A stretch of 11,608 bases of DNA from JBEKZQ01 sp049509675 (GCA_049509675.1 JBEKZQ010000185.1:1-11608), one strand, 5' to 3'. Shown: positions 1 through 8,018, counted from the stretch's first letter. A program made the numbers and translations. Notes: generated by a model from the sequence alone, not told the origin.

Positions 1-215
1 CGACTCTGCAGTTCTCCGGTTACGGGGCGTCGTCCGGGCGCGCCAGAGACGTTGGAGCCGTTAACCGCTGGGCGGGTAGTTGGAGAAAAAAGCGGAATCC
101 GTGTAGTGCATACCGCGTTGGCTGTCCTTACAATGAAAGACCGTGGGTGTGCGCGTTGCCCATTCCACCAAATCCTTCAGTTACAACACGACTGTTTCAA
201 AGGGAGATGAGGCTC
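1..215. other. Upstream region with no supported gene
   Basis: I see no recognisable gene here. One plus-strand frame is open from base 1 to a TGA at 208-210, but its translation resembles nothing I know and has no planctomycete secreted-protein character. The promoter of the four-gene operon should lie here, because the first gene starts at 216. A TACAAT box at 129-134 could be a -10 element, but no convincing -35 sits upstream at normal spacing, so I do not call a promoter. Confidence 0.4.
202..212 (+). promoter_or_regulatory. Ribosome binding site deciding the DUF1080 gene start
   Basis: GGGAG at 202-206 lies 9 bases before the ATG at 216, with GAGG at 209-212 closer in. It abuts the alternative ATG at 207 with no spacer and is far downstream of the ATG at 147. 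This favours 216 as the start, which also puts the signal peptide at the very N-terminus. Confidence 0.55.
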
Positions 216-926
216 ATGTGGAAGCCAACACTGGCGCTCGGTCTGTCGGCGGCGGTCATGGCGGCCGCGCCGTCGTTGCTGCGCAGTGAAGAAAAGGCGC
301 CGATCCGCCTCTTCGCAACCAAGGGAGTCCCCGGCGACTGGGTCATCGGCCGCGTGCGGGATCTGAGCGAAACGGCCCCCCCCGAGGCCAAATGGTTCGT
401 CGACGACGAGGGAATCCTCACCGGCAGGAATACCTACGACACCTGGCTCATGTCGAAGGCCGAATACGGCGACTTCGAGCTCAAACTGGAGATCAAGGTC
501 TCAGCCCTGGGCAACAGCGGCGTGGCCCTGCGAACCCCCATGCACGGCCACCCCTGCTACGAGGGCATGGAGGTGCAGATCGCCGACCCCCGCTACTACG
601 AAGGCAAAGGATTGCCCGAGCAGCTCTCCGGCGCGATCTACCGGGCACTCCCGCCCCGCAAGCAAGCCTTTAAGCCCGAGGGTTGGAACACCTGCCAGAT
701 CACTTGCCGCGGCCCGCGGATCAAGGTCGTCCTCAACGGCGAAGTGGTCCAGGACTTCAATCTCGACGAGCAGACCGCGACGTTGCGGCAGGACAAGGCG
801 GGCGCAACGGCCGCGCCGCTGAAGAACCGCCCGCGCAAAGGCCACATCGGTTTCCAGGAGCTTTGCCGCGACGGCGGCCACACGCAGATTCGCAACGTGA
901 CGCTGCGGCCCTTGGACAAGAACTAA
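216..926 (+). CDS. Secreted DUF1080 protein (3-keto-disaccharide hydrolase family)
   Basis: This 236-residue protein belongs to the DUF1080 (PF06439) family, a concanavalin/laminin-G-like beta-sandwich. Some members hydrolyse 3-keto-glycosides, and the family is greatly expanded in planctomycetes. Residues 1 to about 24 form a signal peptide: a Lys at position 3, a hydrophobic core rich in Leu and Ala, then small residues before SEE. Family hallmarks visible are a DFELKLEIKV strand near residues 86-95, an NSGVALR motif at 100-106, an EGMEVQIAD strand at about 116-124, and a C-terminal GHIGFQ strand followed by IRNVTLRPL. Length matches a single-domain family member. Frames open upstream to ATGs at 147 and 207, but the Shine-Dalgarno sequence and signal peptide favour 216. 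It is the first gene of the operon and precedes the transglutaminase-like gene by 65 bases. The precise substrate cannot be read from sequence, and a purely carbohydrate-binding role is also possible. Confidence 0.85.
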   Translation: MWKPTLALGLSAAVMAAAPSLLRSEEKAPIRLFATKGVPGDWVIGRVRDLSETAPPEAKWFVDDEGILTGRNTYDTWLMSKAEYGDFELKLEIKVSALGNSGVALRTPMHGHPCYEGMEVQIADPRYYEGKGLPEQLSGAIYRALPPRKQAFKPEGWNTCQITCRGPRIKVVLNGEVVQDFNLDEQTATLRQDKAGATAAPLKNRPRKGHIGFQELCRDGGHTQIRNVTLRPLDKN

Positions 927-947
927 CGTCAGACCACGTTTTCCTCG

Positions 948-969
948 TTCCCACGGTCTTCCGTGGGAA
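948..969. repeat. 9-bp perfect inverted repeat in the leader of the second operon gene
   Basis: TTCCCACGG (948-956) and CCGTGGGAA (961-969) are perfect reverse complements separated by TCTT. The hairpin lies between the stop of the DUF1080 gene (926) and the ribosome binding site of the next gene (978-985). No T-tract follows in either direction, so it is a poor intrinsic terminator. It could be an mRNA processing or stability hairpin, or a copy of a dispersed palindromic repeat; I recall similar TTCCCACG-type repeats in planctomycete genomes but cannot verify it here. Confidence 0.75.
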
Positions 970-971
970 TC

Positions 972-985
972 AGGAGGAAAGGAGG
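972..985 (+). promoter_or_regulatory. Double Shine-Dalgarno for the transglutaminase-like gene
   Basis: AGGAGG at 972-977 is followed by AAAGGAGG at 978-985, the latter 6 bases before the ATG at 992. The frame is open far upstream, to an ATG at 683 inside the preceding gene, but this strong site fixes the start at 992. Confidence 0.85.
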
Positions 986-991
986 TTGCTC

Positions 992-3154
992 ATGCGGATC
1001 AGGACAAGACACCGGTCGATTGCGTGTCTCTGTCTGCTTGCGGCGGGCTTGGGTTGCGCGCCCCGCTGCCTGGCGGAGGAGCCGGAAACCTGCCGCCTTT
1101 CGCTGCGGGCCGAGGAAGCCTTCCAACAAGGACAGGGCGCCTGGGACGTTCGCCTCCACGACGGCCCCACGGTCGGCCTCTACGACCGCGTCCTGGTCGA
1201 GGACGACGGACCGGGCATCGGCGCCGATGCAGTATGGATGAAAACCAACCGCGCACCAACCACCGAGATCGCCGGGAACACGCGGGTCAAGAAAGTGCTC
1301 CACGTTGCGCATCAGCAGGCCAAGGAAGCGCGGCTTTGCGCCCCCACCGGCGTGGCCATCGAAATCAACGGCCGGCCGATCGACGTTTCGCCCGGCGAAC
1401 CCTTCCCCCAGGTTCCCGTCTCGCTCTTGAAAGACGGCGACAACGAGGTCGTTCTCTATTGCCGGGAAGGGGCGCGGCAGAGCATCAAGTACGCCACGCC
1501 GGAAGACATCCTCCGCAACGCGCCGCAGCGCAAGGACCGCCCCGGGCGCAGTTTCACCAGCCGCGACGGCGGGAAGACCTGGGAACCGTTGCGGGGTGAG
1601 TACCTGGTCCGCCTGCACCTGGTGCAGTATGTGCCGCAGGGCCACTTCATCTCGCCGGTGATCGATCTGGGGCAGGACCGCCCGCAGCCCGTCGCGGCGG
1701 GCGATCGTACGCTGCTGACGCCGGCCTCGATCCGGTCCGTCTCGCTGCAGGCCGACGCGGCGACGCCGGACGGCACGCGCGTCGAGTTGGCCTTCCGCAC
1801 CGGCGGCAGCCCGGTCTACGAAGCGGCATCATGGACCGACTGGCAGCCGGCCTCTGCTGGGGACCGTCCCAGTTTCGGGCACCAAGCCTCGCTTGGTCGC
1901 AGCGAAAATGGGACTGTCCCCTTTGATGGCGCAGCATCGTCCGGACATCGCTACTTGCAATGGAAGGCCGTGCTGGCTTCCCGCGATCCGCTGCGGACGC
2001 CCCTGCTGCGGAAAGTGGCCGTCGAGGCGAAGGTCCGCCGCCAGCCGACCCCGGCCTGGGCGGGCACCTTGAAAACGGTGGCCTTCCACAACGAGCAGAT
2101 ACGCTATACGTCAATGCCCTTCGAGTACGAAGACCCGTTGCACCCGCGGATGGTCGCGTTGCGGCGGAAGTACAAGCTGGATGCGGTGGTCTCCGGCTCG
2201 GCCAGCGAAACGGAACAGTTTGTGCGGCTGCGCGATTGGGTCTCGCGGCAATGGAAGTACGAGCCGCCCGCGGTGAACTACCCGGCCTGGGACGCCGACG
2301 AGATCCTGCGGCGGAAATACGGCTTCTGCGTGCAATATGCGGTGGTGCTCATGCAAACCGCCATCAGCCTGGGCCACCAGGCGCGGTTCTTCTTCGGCGA
2401 CAACCCGGGCGGCTCTTACGAAGGCGGGCACGAGGTCTGCGAGATCTGGTCCAACGTGTACTGCAAGTGGGTCTTCATGGACGGCAACGTGAGCTTGCAC
2501 TACATCGATCCCAAGACCAAGGCGCCGATGAGCACTTTGGATCTGCACGACTTGCTGCTGAAGACCTACTACCAGGGCCGGCCGGCCACGCCGGCCAATC
2601 GCCCGCAGCAACGGCAGCTTTCGGACGCGATCGCGATTTGCTTCGGAACCAGCATGGCGCCCGGGCCCCTGCCGGCGGGAAGCGAGGCCCGCATCGAGGC
2701 CCGCGTCGAGGGCGGTCGCTACAGCGTGCCGACGCGGTGGCTGCTGGTGAGCTACCTGCCCAGGAACAACTTCTATGCCCACGCTTTTCCGCAGCCGATT
2801 ACGCAAGGTTGCGGCTGGAATTGGTCGGAATACTGGTGGTGGGAGGACGCGGCGACCCCCAAGCAATGGCTCTACCACCACTTCACCTCCCGCCGCAACG
2901 ACCTGGATTGGAGCATCAACCAGGTCTGTTTCGCGGCGACCGTGACCGACCGGCCGGGGGCGCTGGCGATCATGATGGGGACCTTCACGCCTTATTTCCA
3001 GAGTTTCCTGGTGAAGTTGGACCAGCAGGGCTGGAAGGAGTCTTCGCGGGCCTTCACCTGGGCCCTGCATCCGGGCCGCAACCGCCTGGAGATGCGCGTC
3101 CGCAACAACGCCGGGGTGCTTGGGCCGGTGAGTTATCTCGAGGTCGAGAAGTAG
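992..3154 (+). CDS. Exported transglutaminase-like domain protein
   Basis: This 720-residue protein begins with a basic, Cys-rich signal peptide (residues 1 to about 30, likely cut after CLA). The LGC within it does not form a proper lipobox. The first ~390 residues look like beta-rich binding modules and include an Asp-box-like SRDGGKTW at 190-197. A transglutaminase/protease core follows: Cys446 in GFCVQYAVVLMQ, His480 in GGHEVCEIW and Asp497 in FMDGN. The order and spacing fit the catalytic triad of the transglutaminase-like superfamily, so the enzyme is probably active. The C-terminal ~200 residues are beta-rich with many Trp and Tyr. Members of this superfamily may cleave peptides or amides or cross-link proteins; which applies here is unknown. 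Residues 290-310 are encoded by a palindromic repeat related to one at 8041-8084. The gene ends 12 bases before the symporter ATG, suggesting translational coupling. Confidence 0.8.
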   Translation: MRIRTRHRSIACLCLLAAGLGCAPRCLAEEPETCRLSLRAEEAFQQGQGAWDVRLHDGPTVGLYDRVLVEDDGPGIGADAVWMKTNRAPTTEIAGNTRVKKVLHVAHQQAKEARLCAPTGVAIEINGRPIDVSPGEPFPQVPVSLLKDGDNEVVLYCREGARQSIKYATPEDILRNAPQRKDRPGRSFTSRDGGKTWEPLRGEYLVRLHLVQYVPQGHFISPVIDLGQDRPQPVAAGDRTLLTPASIRSVSLQADAATPDGTRVELAFRTGGSPVYEAASWTDWQPASAGDRPSFGHQASLGRSENGTVPFDGAASSGHRYLQWKAVLASRDPLRTPLLRKVAVEAKVRRQPTPAWAGTLKTVAFHNEQIRYTSMPFEYEDPLHPRMVALRRKYKLDAVVSGSASETEQFVRLRDWVSRQWKYEPPAVNYPAWDADEILRRKYGFCVQYAVVLMQTAISLGHQARFFFGDNPGGSYEGGHEVCEIWSNVYCKWVFMDGNVSLHYIDPKTKAPMSTLDLHDLLLKTYYQGRPATPANRPQQRQLSDAIAICFGTSMAPGPLPAGSEARIEARVEGGRYSVPTRWLLVSYLPRNNFYAHAFPQPITQGCGWNWSEYWWWEDAATPKQWLYHHFTSRRNDLDWSINQVCFAATVTDRPGALAIMMGTFTPYFQSFLVKLDQQGWKESSRAFTWALHPGRNRLEMRVRNNAGVLGPVSYLEVEK
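1859..1921. repeat. Palindromic GGGACxGTCCC element inside the transglutaminase gene
   Basis: The left arm GGGGACCGTCCCAGTTTCG (1859-1877) and the reverse complement of the right arm CGAAAATGGGACTGTCCCC (1903-1921) agree at 17 of 19 positions. A nested perfect 7-bp hairpin, ACCAAGC-CTC-GCTTGGT, lies at 1881-1897. Each arm carries its own mini-palindrome, GGGAC-N-GTCCC. The unit is 63 bases, exactly 21 codons in frame, and is translated as residues 290-310 of the host protein. The right arm is identical to that of the element at 8066-8084. Confidence 0.85.
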
Positions 3155-3166
3155 GATCATCTCCCT

Positions 3167-4978
3167 ATGGGCAAGGGCGCGGGCTTCGGTGTCTGGGATT
3201 GGACGGTGCTGATCGTGTATTTCGTGGGCTGCACGGCCCTGGGGCTGTGGGTGTCGCGCAAGGTCCGCACCAGCGGGGGCTATTTCCTCGGCGAGCGAAA
3301 ACTCCCCTGGTGGATCATGATCGGCCAGGCGTTCGGCACCGGCACCCACGCCGAGAACCCCGTCGGTCAGGCCGGGGCCACCTTTCACGCCGGCTTTGCC
3401 ACCATCTGGTATCAGTGGAAGAACATGCTCATCACGCCCTTCTACTGGCTGATGGCCCCCTGGTACCGTCGCAGCGAGCGGACCACCATGGGCGAGATCA
3501 TCGGCGACCGTTACGGTCCGGCCCTGGCCCTGGCCTACACGCTGTATGCCTACACTTTTTTCGTGTTCAACCAGGGGGTGATGCTCAAGGGAGCGGGCAA
3601 GATCATTGCGGTGGCCACCGGCGGCGAGGTCATCTCGCCCAACGGCGTGGTGGCGGCCATGACCGCGGCCTTCCTCCTCTACAGTTATTTCGGCGGCCTG
3701 GTGGCGGCGGCCTACACCGACTTCGTCCAGGGGCTGCTGATCATCGTGCTCTCGTTCATGCTGATTCCCAGCGGGCTGGCCACGGTGGGGGGCTTTGCCG
3801 CCATGCGCCAGACCCTGAGCAGCCCTTCGGTGGCCGAGTATGCCCGACACGTCCAGGCCGAATACCGGGCGGCCGCCGCGCGGGACCCGGCCAAGAAGCC
3901 CAAGCCGCCCGTCATCCCCGGCGACGGCAAAGGGACCGGCGGCTTCTTCGAACTCTACAACGAGGCCAGCGGCATCGACGCCTTCACTATCCTCATGCTC
4001 GCCCTGAACGGCCTGGTGGGCATCACCGCCCAGCCGCACATGGTCGCCATGAACGCCACCGGGCGGAGCGAGCGGGCCGGACGCGTCGGCCAGACCTACG
4101 GCTCGATGGTCAAGCGGATCTGCACCGTCGGCTGGGCCTTGACCGGGCTGATCGTCGCCGCCCTGGTCGTGCAGCAAAACGCCTACCTGCCCGACAGGGA
4201 AGACGCCTTCGGCTATGCCTGCCTGCGGCTGCTGGGGCCCGGCTGGGTCGGCCTGATGGTCTCCTGCGTGGTGGCGGCCAACATGTCGGCCTGCTCGAAC
4301 CTGATGGTCAATGCGGGGGCCCTCTTTTCCCGCAACATCTACAAGGAATATCTCAACCCGGCCGCCGGCGACCGGGCCCTGCTGATGGCCGGCCGGCTCG
4401 CGGGGTTGGCCTCGACCCTGGCCGCCGTCGGCTTCGCCCTGCTGATCGACCAGGTCCTGCAGGCGTTCCTCTTCACCGAGACGGTCGCGGCGTTCGTCGG
4501 GGTGATTGTCGTGGGCGGGCTCCTCTGGCGGAGGGCGAACCGTTTTGGGGCCGCCGCCGCCCTCATCGCTTCGCTTGCGGTTTACTATGGCTTGTACTAC
4601 CGGGCTGCCGGCCAATGGCAACTGGTCTACGTGTGGCAGGCCGGTATTTTCGGCTGGGCGATGCTGGCCGGCTTCACGTCGCTAATTCTCGTCAGCCTGC
4701 TCACCAAGGCCGAGCCCCGGGAGCGGATCGAGCAGTTCTTCGACAACATGCGACGCTCGACCGACGCCGAGGGTCTGCCCGACGGCCAGGCCAAGCCCCT
4801 TGCCGCCTCGCGCGGCCAGGACCTGCTGATGTTGGACCTCCCCGGCTGGTGTACCGCGGGCCGTTGGCAAGACTTCTTCCGCCGCTACCGCGAGGACTTG
4901 GTGGGCTTCGCGCTCGCCTGGGGAGTGGTCGTGCTGCTGGTGCTGGCGGCCTGGGGCCTGATGCAGATCGGGAGGTAG
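3167..4978 (+). CDS. Sodium:solute symporter (SSS family)
   Basis: This 603-residue polytopic inner-membrane protein fits the SSS family (TC 2.A.21, SGLT-like), which imports sugars, sialic acids and other solutes with Na+. Visible features are a first membrane segment at about 11-30, then the family pattern GGYFLGERKLPWW at 37-49. Helices cluster at about 118-138, 161-182, 186-208, 272-288, 320-335, 360-372, 405-426, 436-454, 462-478 and 490-512. The conserved SSS region ANMSACSNLMVNAGALFSRN ending in IYKEY spans 371-395; Ser374 aligns with the first of the two Na+-site serines of vSGLT, while the next residue is Ala. A charged loop at about 213-270 and a ~65-residue soluble tail ending in one more hydrophobic helix (578-599) make it longer than a basic ~500-residue symporter. 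The start lies 12 bases after the previous stop, with AGGA at 3153-3156. The substrate is unknown; a sugar is inferred from neighbours. Confidence 0.9.
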   Translation: MGKGAGFGVWDWTVLIVYFVGCTALGLWVSRKVRTSGGYFLGERKLPWWIMIGQAFGTGTHAENPVGQAGATFHAGFATIWYQWKNMLITPFYWLMAPWYRRSERTTMGEIIGDRYGPALALAYTLYAYTFFVFNQGVMLKGAGKIIAVATGGEVISPNGVVAAMTAAFLLYSYFGGLVAAAYTDFVQGLLIIVLSFMLIPSGLATVGGFAAMRQTLSSPSVAEYARHVQAEYRAAAARDPAKKPKPPVIPGDGKGTGGFFELYNEASGIDAFTILMLALNGLVGITAQPHMVAMNATGRSERAGRVGQTYGSMVKRICTVGWALTGLIVAALVVQQNAYLPDREDAFGYACLRLLGPGWVGLMVSCVVAANMSACSNLMVNAGALFSRNIYKEYLNPAAGDRALLMAGRLAGLASTLAAVGFALLIDQVLQAFLFTETVAAFVGVIVVGGLLWRRANRFGAAAALIASLAVYYGLYYRAAGQWQLVYVWQAGIFGWAMLAGFTSLILVSLLTKAEPRERIEQFFDNMRRSTDAEGLPDGQAKPLAASRGQDLLMLDLPGWCTAGRWQDFFRRYREDLVGFALAWGVVVLLVLAAWGLMQIGR

Positions 4979-4995
4979 CCCTTACCAAGCAAACA

Positions 4996-5002
4996 TAGGA
5001 GG
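4996..5002 (+). promoter_or_regulatory. Ribosome binding site of the propeller gene
   Basis: TAGGAGG lies 4 bases before the ATG at 5007, within the 28-base gap after the symporter stop. It supports the start and allows independent translation initiation within the operon. Confidence 0.75.
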
Positions 5003-5006
5003 CGTT

Positions 5007-8000
5007 ATGTATCACGCATGCTTGCCAAGTTCTGCTTTGTATCGAGTGTTGTTGGCCATGGGACTGCTGGCCTCGGCTGCAACGTGCCCGGCCGCGGAAA
5101 AGATTGCCGCTCCGGCCGCGGCGGCGACGCTGCGGCAGATCGGCATCGACCGCGGCCTGTGCGCCGTCGTCGGGTTGCCGGAAAACGGAAAGGCGGCAAC
5201 GGTCATCGATTTGGCCCGCGGGAGTCAATTGAAGATCTACTTTCAGTCTTCGCGGGCTGAGGAGGTAGCCCGGGTGCGCGATGCCGCGGCCTCCGCCGGC
5301 TTGCTGGGCGTGCAGGTATTCGCCGATCTTGAGAAGGGACCGCAGTTGCACCTGGCCGAAAACCTGGCCGATGCGGTGCTCGTGGCCCAGAGCGAGGCGT
5401 CGATCAGCGATGCGGAAGTCCTGCGCGTATTGCATCCCGACGGCATCGCGCTGCGGGGTGCGCGCCGGATCGTCAAGCCCTATCCGTCGGGCGCGGAGCA
5501 GTGGAGCCACGTGTTTCACGCCCCTGACAACAACCCGCTGTCGACGGACCAATTGGCGCGGGCGCCCTACCTGACGCACTTTCTGGCGGCGCCCTTGTTC
5601 TGCCCGATGCCCGAGGTCTCGGTAGCGGCCGGCGGCCGGGTATTTCGCGCCTTTGGGCACATCGCACACAAGGCGAATCAGAACGCGCTGTTGAACACCC
5701 TGCTGTGCATCAACGGTTACAACGGCACGATCCTTTGGCAGCAGCCGCTTCACGAAGGCTTCATGATCCATCGCAATACGATGATCGCCACGCCGGACAC
5801 CCTGTACCTGGGCGATGATGAGTCGTGCAAGCTGATCGATGCGCGAACCGGCCGGCTGAAGGACCAGATCGTGATCCCGGCGGGCATGGCCGACGGGCCG
5901 GTCTGGAAGTGGATGGCCCGCGACGGCGGGCGGCTGTATGCGTTGGTGGGCGGGGCGGAGATTCGGCCGGCCACCAAGCCCTCGGCGGTTCCCGGCCTGG
6001 GCCATTGGCCGTGGGGCATGTGGGAAGGCCACGACTATAAGGACCCGCGCAGCAATTTCGGCTTTGGCCGGACCTTCGTGGCCATCGATGCGGCGACCAA
6101 GAAGATCCTCTGGCACCATGGCGAGGACGACTACATCGACGCCCGCGGCGTGTGCATGCGCAGCGGCCGCATCTATTTCTACAGTCCGGGCAAGCACCTG
6201 GGCTGCCTCGATGCGGCAACGGGGCGGCTGGCCTGGAAGAACGCCGACCAAGAGCTGCTCCAAGCCATCGGGCGGGACGGCCCGGCGCAGCTTTGGCTGA
6301 CCGGCTACGCCACCACCACCTTCATCAAGTGTACCGATCGCTACATCTTCTTTGCCGGGCCGCAGCGGAAGCGGCTCGTCGCGGCGTCAACCGAGAACGG
6401 CAAGCTCGTCTGGCAGAAAGAACCCGGCAACCTGCAACTGGTGCTCCGCGACGAGGCGATCTACGCCGCCGGCGCGGAGAAGACCTGTGGACTCAAGCTG
6501 GCTTATGCGACGGGAGAAACCTTGGCCGAGTTGCCCGCCCGCCGCGCCTGCACGCGGGCGACAGGCACCGTCGATAGCGTTTTCTACCGCGCCGAAGGCG
6601 GCACGGTGCGGCTCGACATGGCCGGCGATGCCGCCAAGCACATTGCGCCCATGCGTCCTCCTTGCCAGGACGGCGTGATCGTTTCCGACGGACTGCTCTA
6701 CTGGGGCCCCTGGATGTGCGGCTGTCAGTTGTCGCTCTACGGTCATATTTGCCTGGGCCCGGCCGATCGCTTCAATTTCCATCCGCCGGTCGACGCCTCG
6801 CGTTTTACAACCGGCGACGATCGGTCCGCGGTTCGCCCCTTCCCCATTGCTCCCGGCGACTGGCCGAGCTATCTGCACGATAGTGCGCACAGCGGCGTGA
6901 CGAAGGTCGCCTTGCCCGAGCACGTCAGGCAGCGCTGGAGCTATCAACTGCCGGGCCAGGTTCGCCCCACGGCGCCGATCGCCGCCGGCGGCCTGGTGTT
7001 CGTAGGCGACAGCAGCGGCGCGGTGCGGGCGGTCGATGCGGCGGACGGCTCGCTCCGCTGGCGGGTCTACACCGCCGGAGCCATCTTCTTCCCGCCGGCG
7101 ATCTGGCAAGGCCGGCTCTATGTGGGCTCGGCGGACGGACGCGTCTATGCCTACGAGGCCGCCACCGGTCGGCTGCTCTGGTCGTTCCGCGCTGCGCCGG
7201 CCGAGCGTTGGATTCCCGTCTATGGACGGCTCATTTCCACCTGGCCCGTGGCCGGGGGCGTAGTCGTGCAGGACGGGGTCGTCTATGCGGCGGCCGGCAT
7301 CGCGCACTACGACGGCACCTACGTCTATGCCCTGGATGCCGCGACAGGCCGCGTCCTCTGGTGCAACGATTCGTCGGGCGCCCTCTCGGAAAAGGTTGAC
7401 TGCGGCGTCAGCCTGCAAGGTCCGCTGTATCTGGCCGGCGGCGAACTCCGCTTCCTCGGCGGGGGCAAGTACGAGACGGCACGTTTCGGCCGCGCCACCG
7501 GCAAGTGCCTCAACGCGCCCGACAATACGCTCGCCTCGCAGTTCCGTACCGCCTTCGAACCGTATTTCCCCGAGTATGGACGGTACATGTCGCTCAGCTA
7601 CTTGACGGCCGACGGCAAAGAGCTCCTCTACGACGCCAGTTACGAGGGAAGCCAGCATTCGCGTCTGGCCCTGTTGGCCGCGCTGCCGCCGGGCACTTCA
7701 CGGCCGGTCAAGCAAGAGGCCCGCTGGCCGCTGCCGTTCGGCAATGGACCCAAACGTGCCACGCTTTGGAGCGACAAATCGCCAAGCCGATTCCAGAGCT
7801 TCCTGGTTACCCCCGGCAAGCTGTTGGCTGCGGGGCACGATGGGGCCGGTGCATCGGAAGAACCATTCCTGGCGGCCATCGACATTGCCAGCGGCGAGAA
7901 TCTTTGGCGGGAAAAACTTTCCGGTCCGGTGGTCAAAGCCGGTACGGCCATCGATTCGCAGGGGCGGATCATCGTGGCCCTGGAAACCGGACGGGTGCTG

Positions 8001-8018
8001 GAATTTGCCGCACCTTAA
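5007..8018 (+). CDS. Exported PQQ-like beta-propeller protein with methyltransferase-like head
   Basis: This 1003-residue protein starts with a signal peptide (1 to about 30, cut near CPAA). Residues 44-153 read like a degenerate Rossmann SAM-methyltransferase fold: alternating strands and helices ending in the familiar EVLRVLHPDGIAL. No clear glycine-rich SAM loop is present. Residues ~165 to the end carry repeated propeller motifs of the form A/LDAATGRxxW: 235-244, 277-285, 359-369, 400-410, 461-469, 676-685, 715-725, 776-785 and 958-967. A fresh propeller start, DWPSYLHDSAHSGVT, lies at 618-632, so two propellers are likely. A CGC motif at 571-573 plus Cys553 and Cys582 sit where related planctomycete proteins, as I recall them, have conserved cysteines. 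This resembles BamB-like or PQQ-dehydrogenase-like repeats, but PQQ binding is not demonstrated. The likely location is periplasm or cell surface. It is the last operon gene; its TAA (8016-8018) lies in a 16-bp direct repeat. Confidence 0.85.
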   Translation: MYHACLPSSALYRVLLAMGLLASAATCPAAEKIAAPAAAATLRQIGIDRGLCAVVGLPENGKAATVIDLARGSQLKIYFQSSRAEEVARVRDAAASAGLLGVQVFADLEKGPQLHLAENLADAVLVAQSEASISDAEVLRVLHPDGIALRGARRIVKPYPSGAEQWSHVFHAPDNNPLSTDQLARAPYLTHFLAAPLFCPMPEVSVAAGGRVFRAFGHIAHKANQNALLNTLLCINGYNGTILWQQPLHEGFMIHRNTMIATPDTLYLGDDESCKLIDARTGRLKDQIVIPAGMADGPVWKWMARDGGRLYALVGGAEIRPATKPSAVPGLGHWPWGMWEGHDYKDPRSNFGFGRTFVAIDAATKKILWHHGEDDYIDARGVCMRSGRIYFYSPGKHLGCLDAATGRLAWKNADQELLQAIGRDGPAQLWLTGYATTTFIKCTDRYIFFAGPQRKRLVAASTENGKLVWQKEPGNLQLVLRDEAIYAAGAEKTCGLKLAYATGETLAELPARRACTRATGTVDSVFYRAEGGTVRLDMAGDAAKHIAPMRPPCQDGVIVSDGLLYWGPWMCGCQLSLYGHICLGPADRFNFHPPVDASRFTTGDDRSAVRPFPIAPGDWPSYLHDSAHSGVTKVALPEHVRQRWSYQLPGQVRPTAPIAAGGLVFVGDSSGAVRAVDAADGSLRWRVYTAGAIFFPPAIWQGRLYVGSADGRVYAYEAATGRLLWSFRAAPAERWIPVYGRLISTWPVAGGVVVQDGVVYAAAGIAHYDGTYVYALDAATGRVLWCNDSSGALSEKVDCGVSLQGPLYLAGGELRFLGGGKYETARFGRATGKCLNAPDNTLASQFRTAFEPYFPEYGRYMSLSYLTADGKELLYDASYEGSQHSRLALLAALPPGTSRPVKQEARWPLPFGNGPKRATLWSDKSPSRFQSFLVTPGKLLAAGHDGAGASEEPFLAAIDIASGENLWREKLSGPVVKAGTAIDSQGRIIVALETGRVLEFAAP

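Noticed and set aside
118..134. Promoter with TTGGCT and TACAAT
   Set aside because: The boxes are only 5 bases apart, far below normal spacing, and no better -35 is placed correctly.
1..210. Open frame from the window edge to a TGA at 208-210, possibly the tail of an upstream gene
   Set aside because: The roughly 69-residue translation resembles no family I know and overlaps the ribosome binding site of the first gene.
948..969. Intrinsic transcription terminator after the DUF1080 gene
   Set aside because: The hairpin is good but no T-run follows it, and the downstream gene is co-directional with a strong ribosome binding site.
1037..1060. A lipoprotein signal in the transglutaminase-like protein (LGC near residue 24)
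   Set aside because: The residues before Cys are Gly-Leu-Gly, which do not fit the lipobox; ordinary signal peptidase cleavage after CLA is more likely.
2111..4621. An 836-codon open frame antisense to two operon genes
   Set aside because: It mirrors the codon structure of real genes on the other strand, has a His/Asp/Gly/Arg-rich composition and no known motif.
1960..4998. A 1012-codon open frame on the plus strand overlapping two operon genes
   Set aside because: It is out of frame with the transglutaminase-like and symporter genes, low in complexity (Arg, Gly and Pro rich) and has no recognisable domain. Such frames are a by-product of high-GC codon use.
4701..6263. A 520-codon antisense frame spanning the symporter-propeller boundary
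   Set aside because: It crosses the ribosome binding site of a well-supported gene and its translation shows no protein family.
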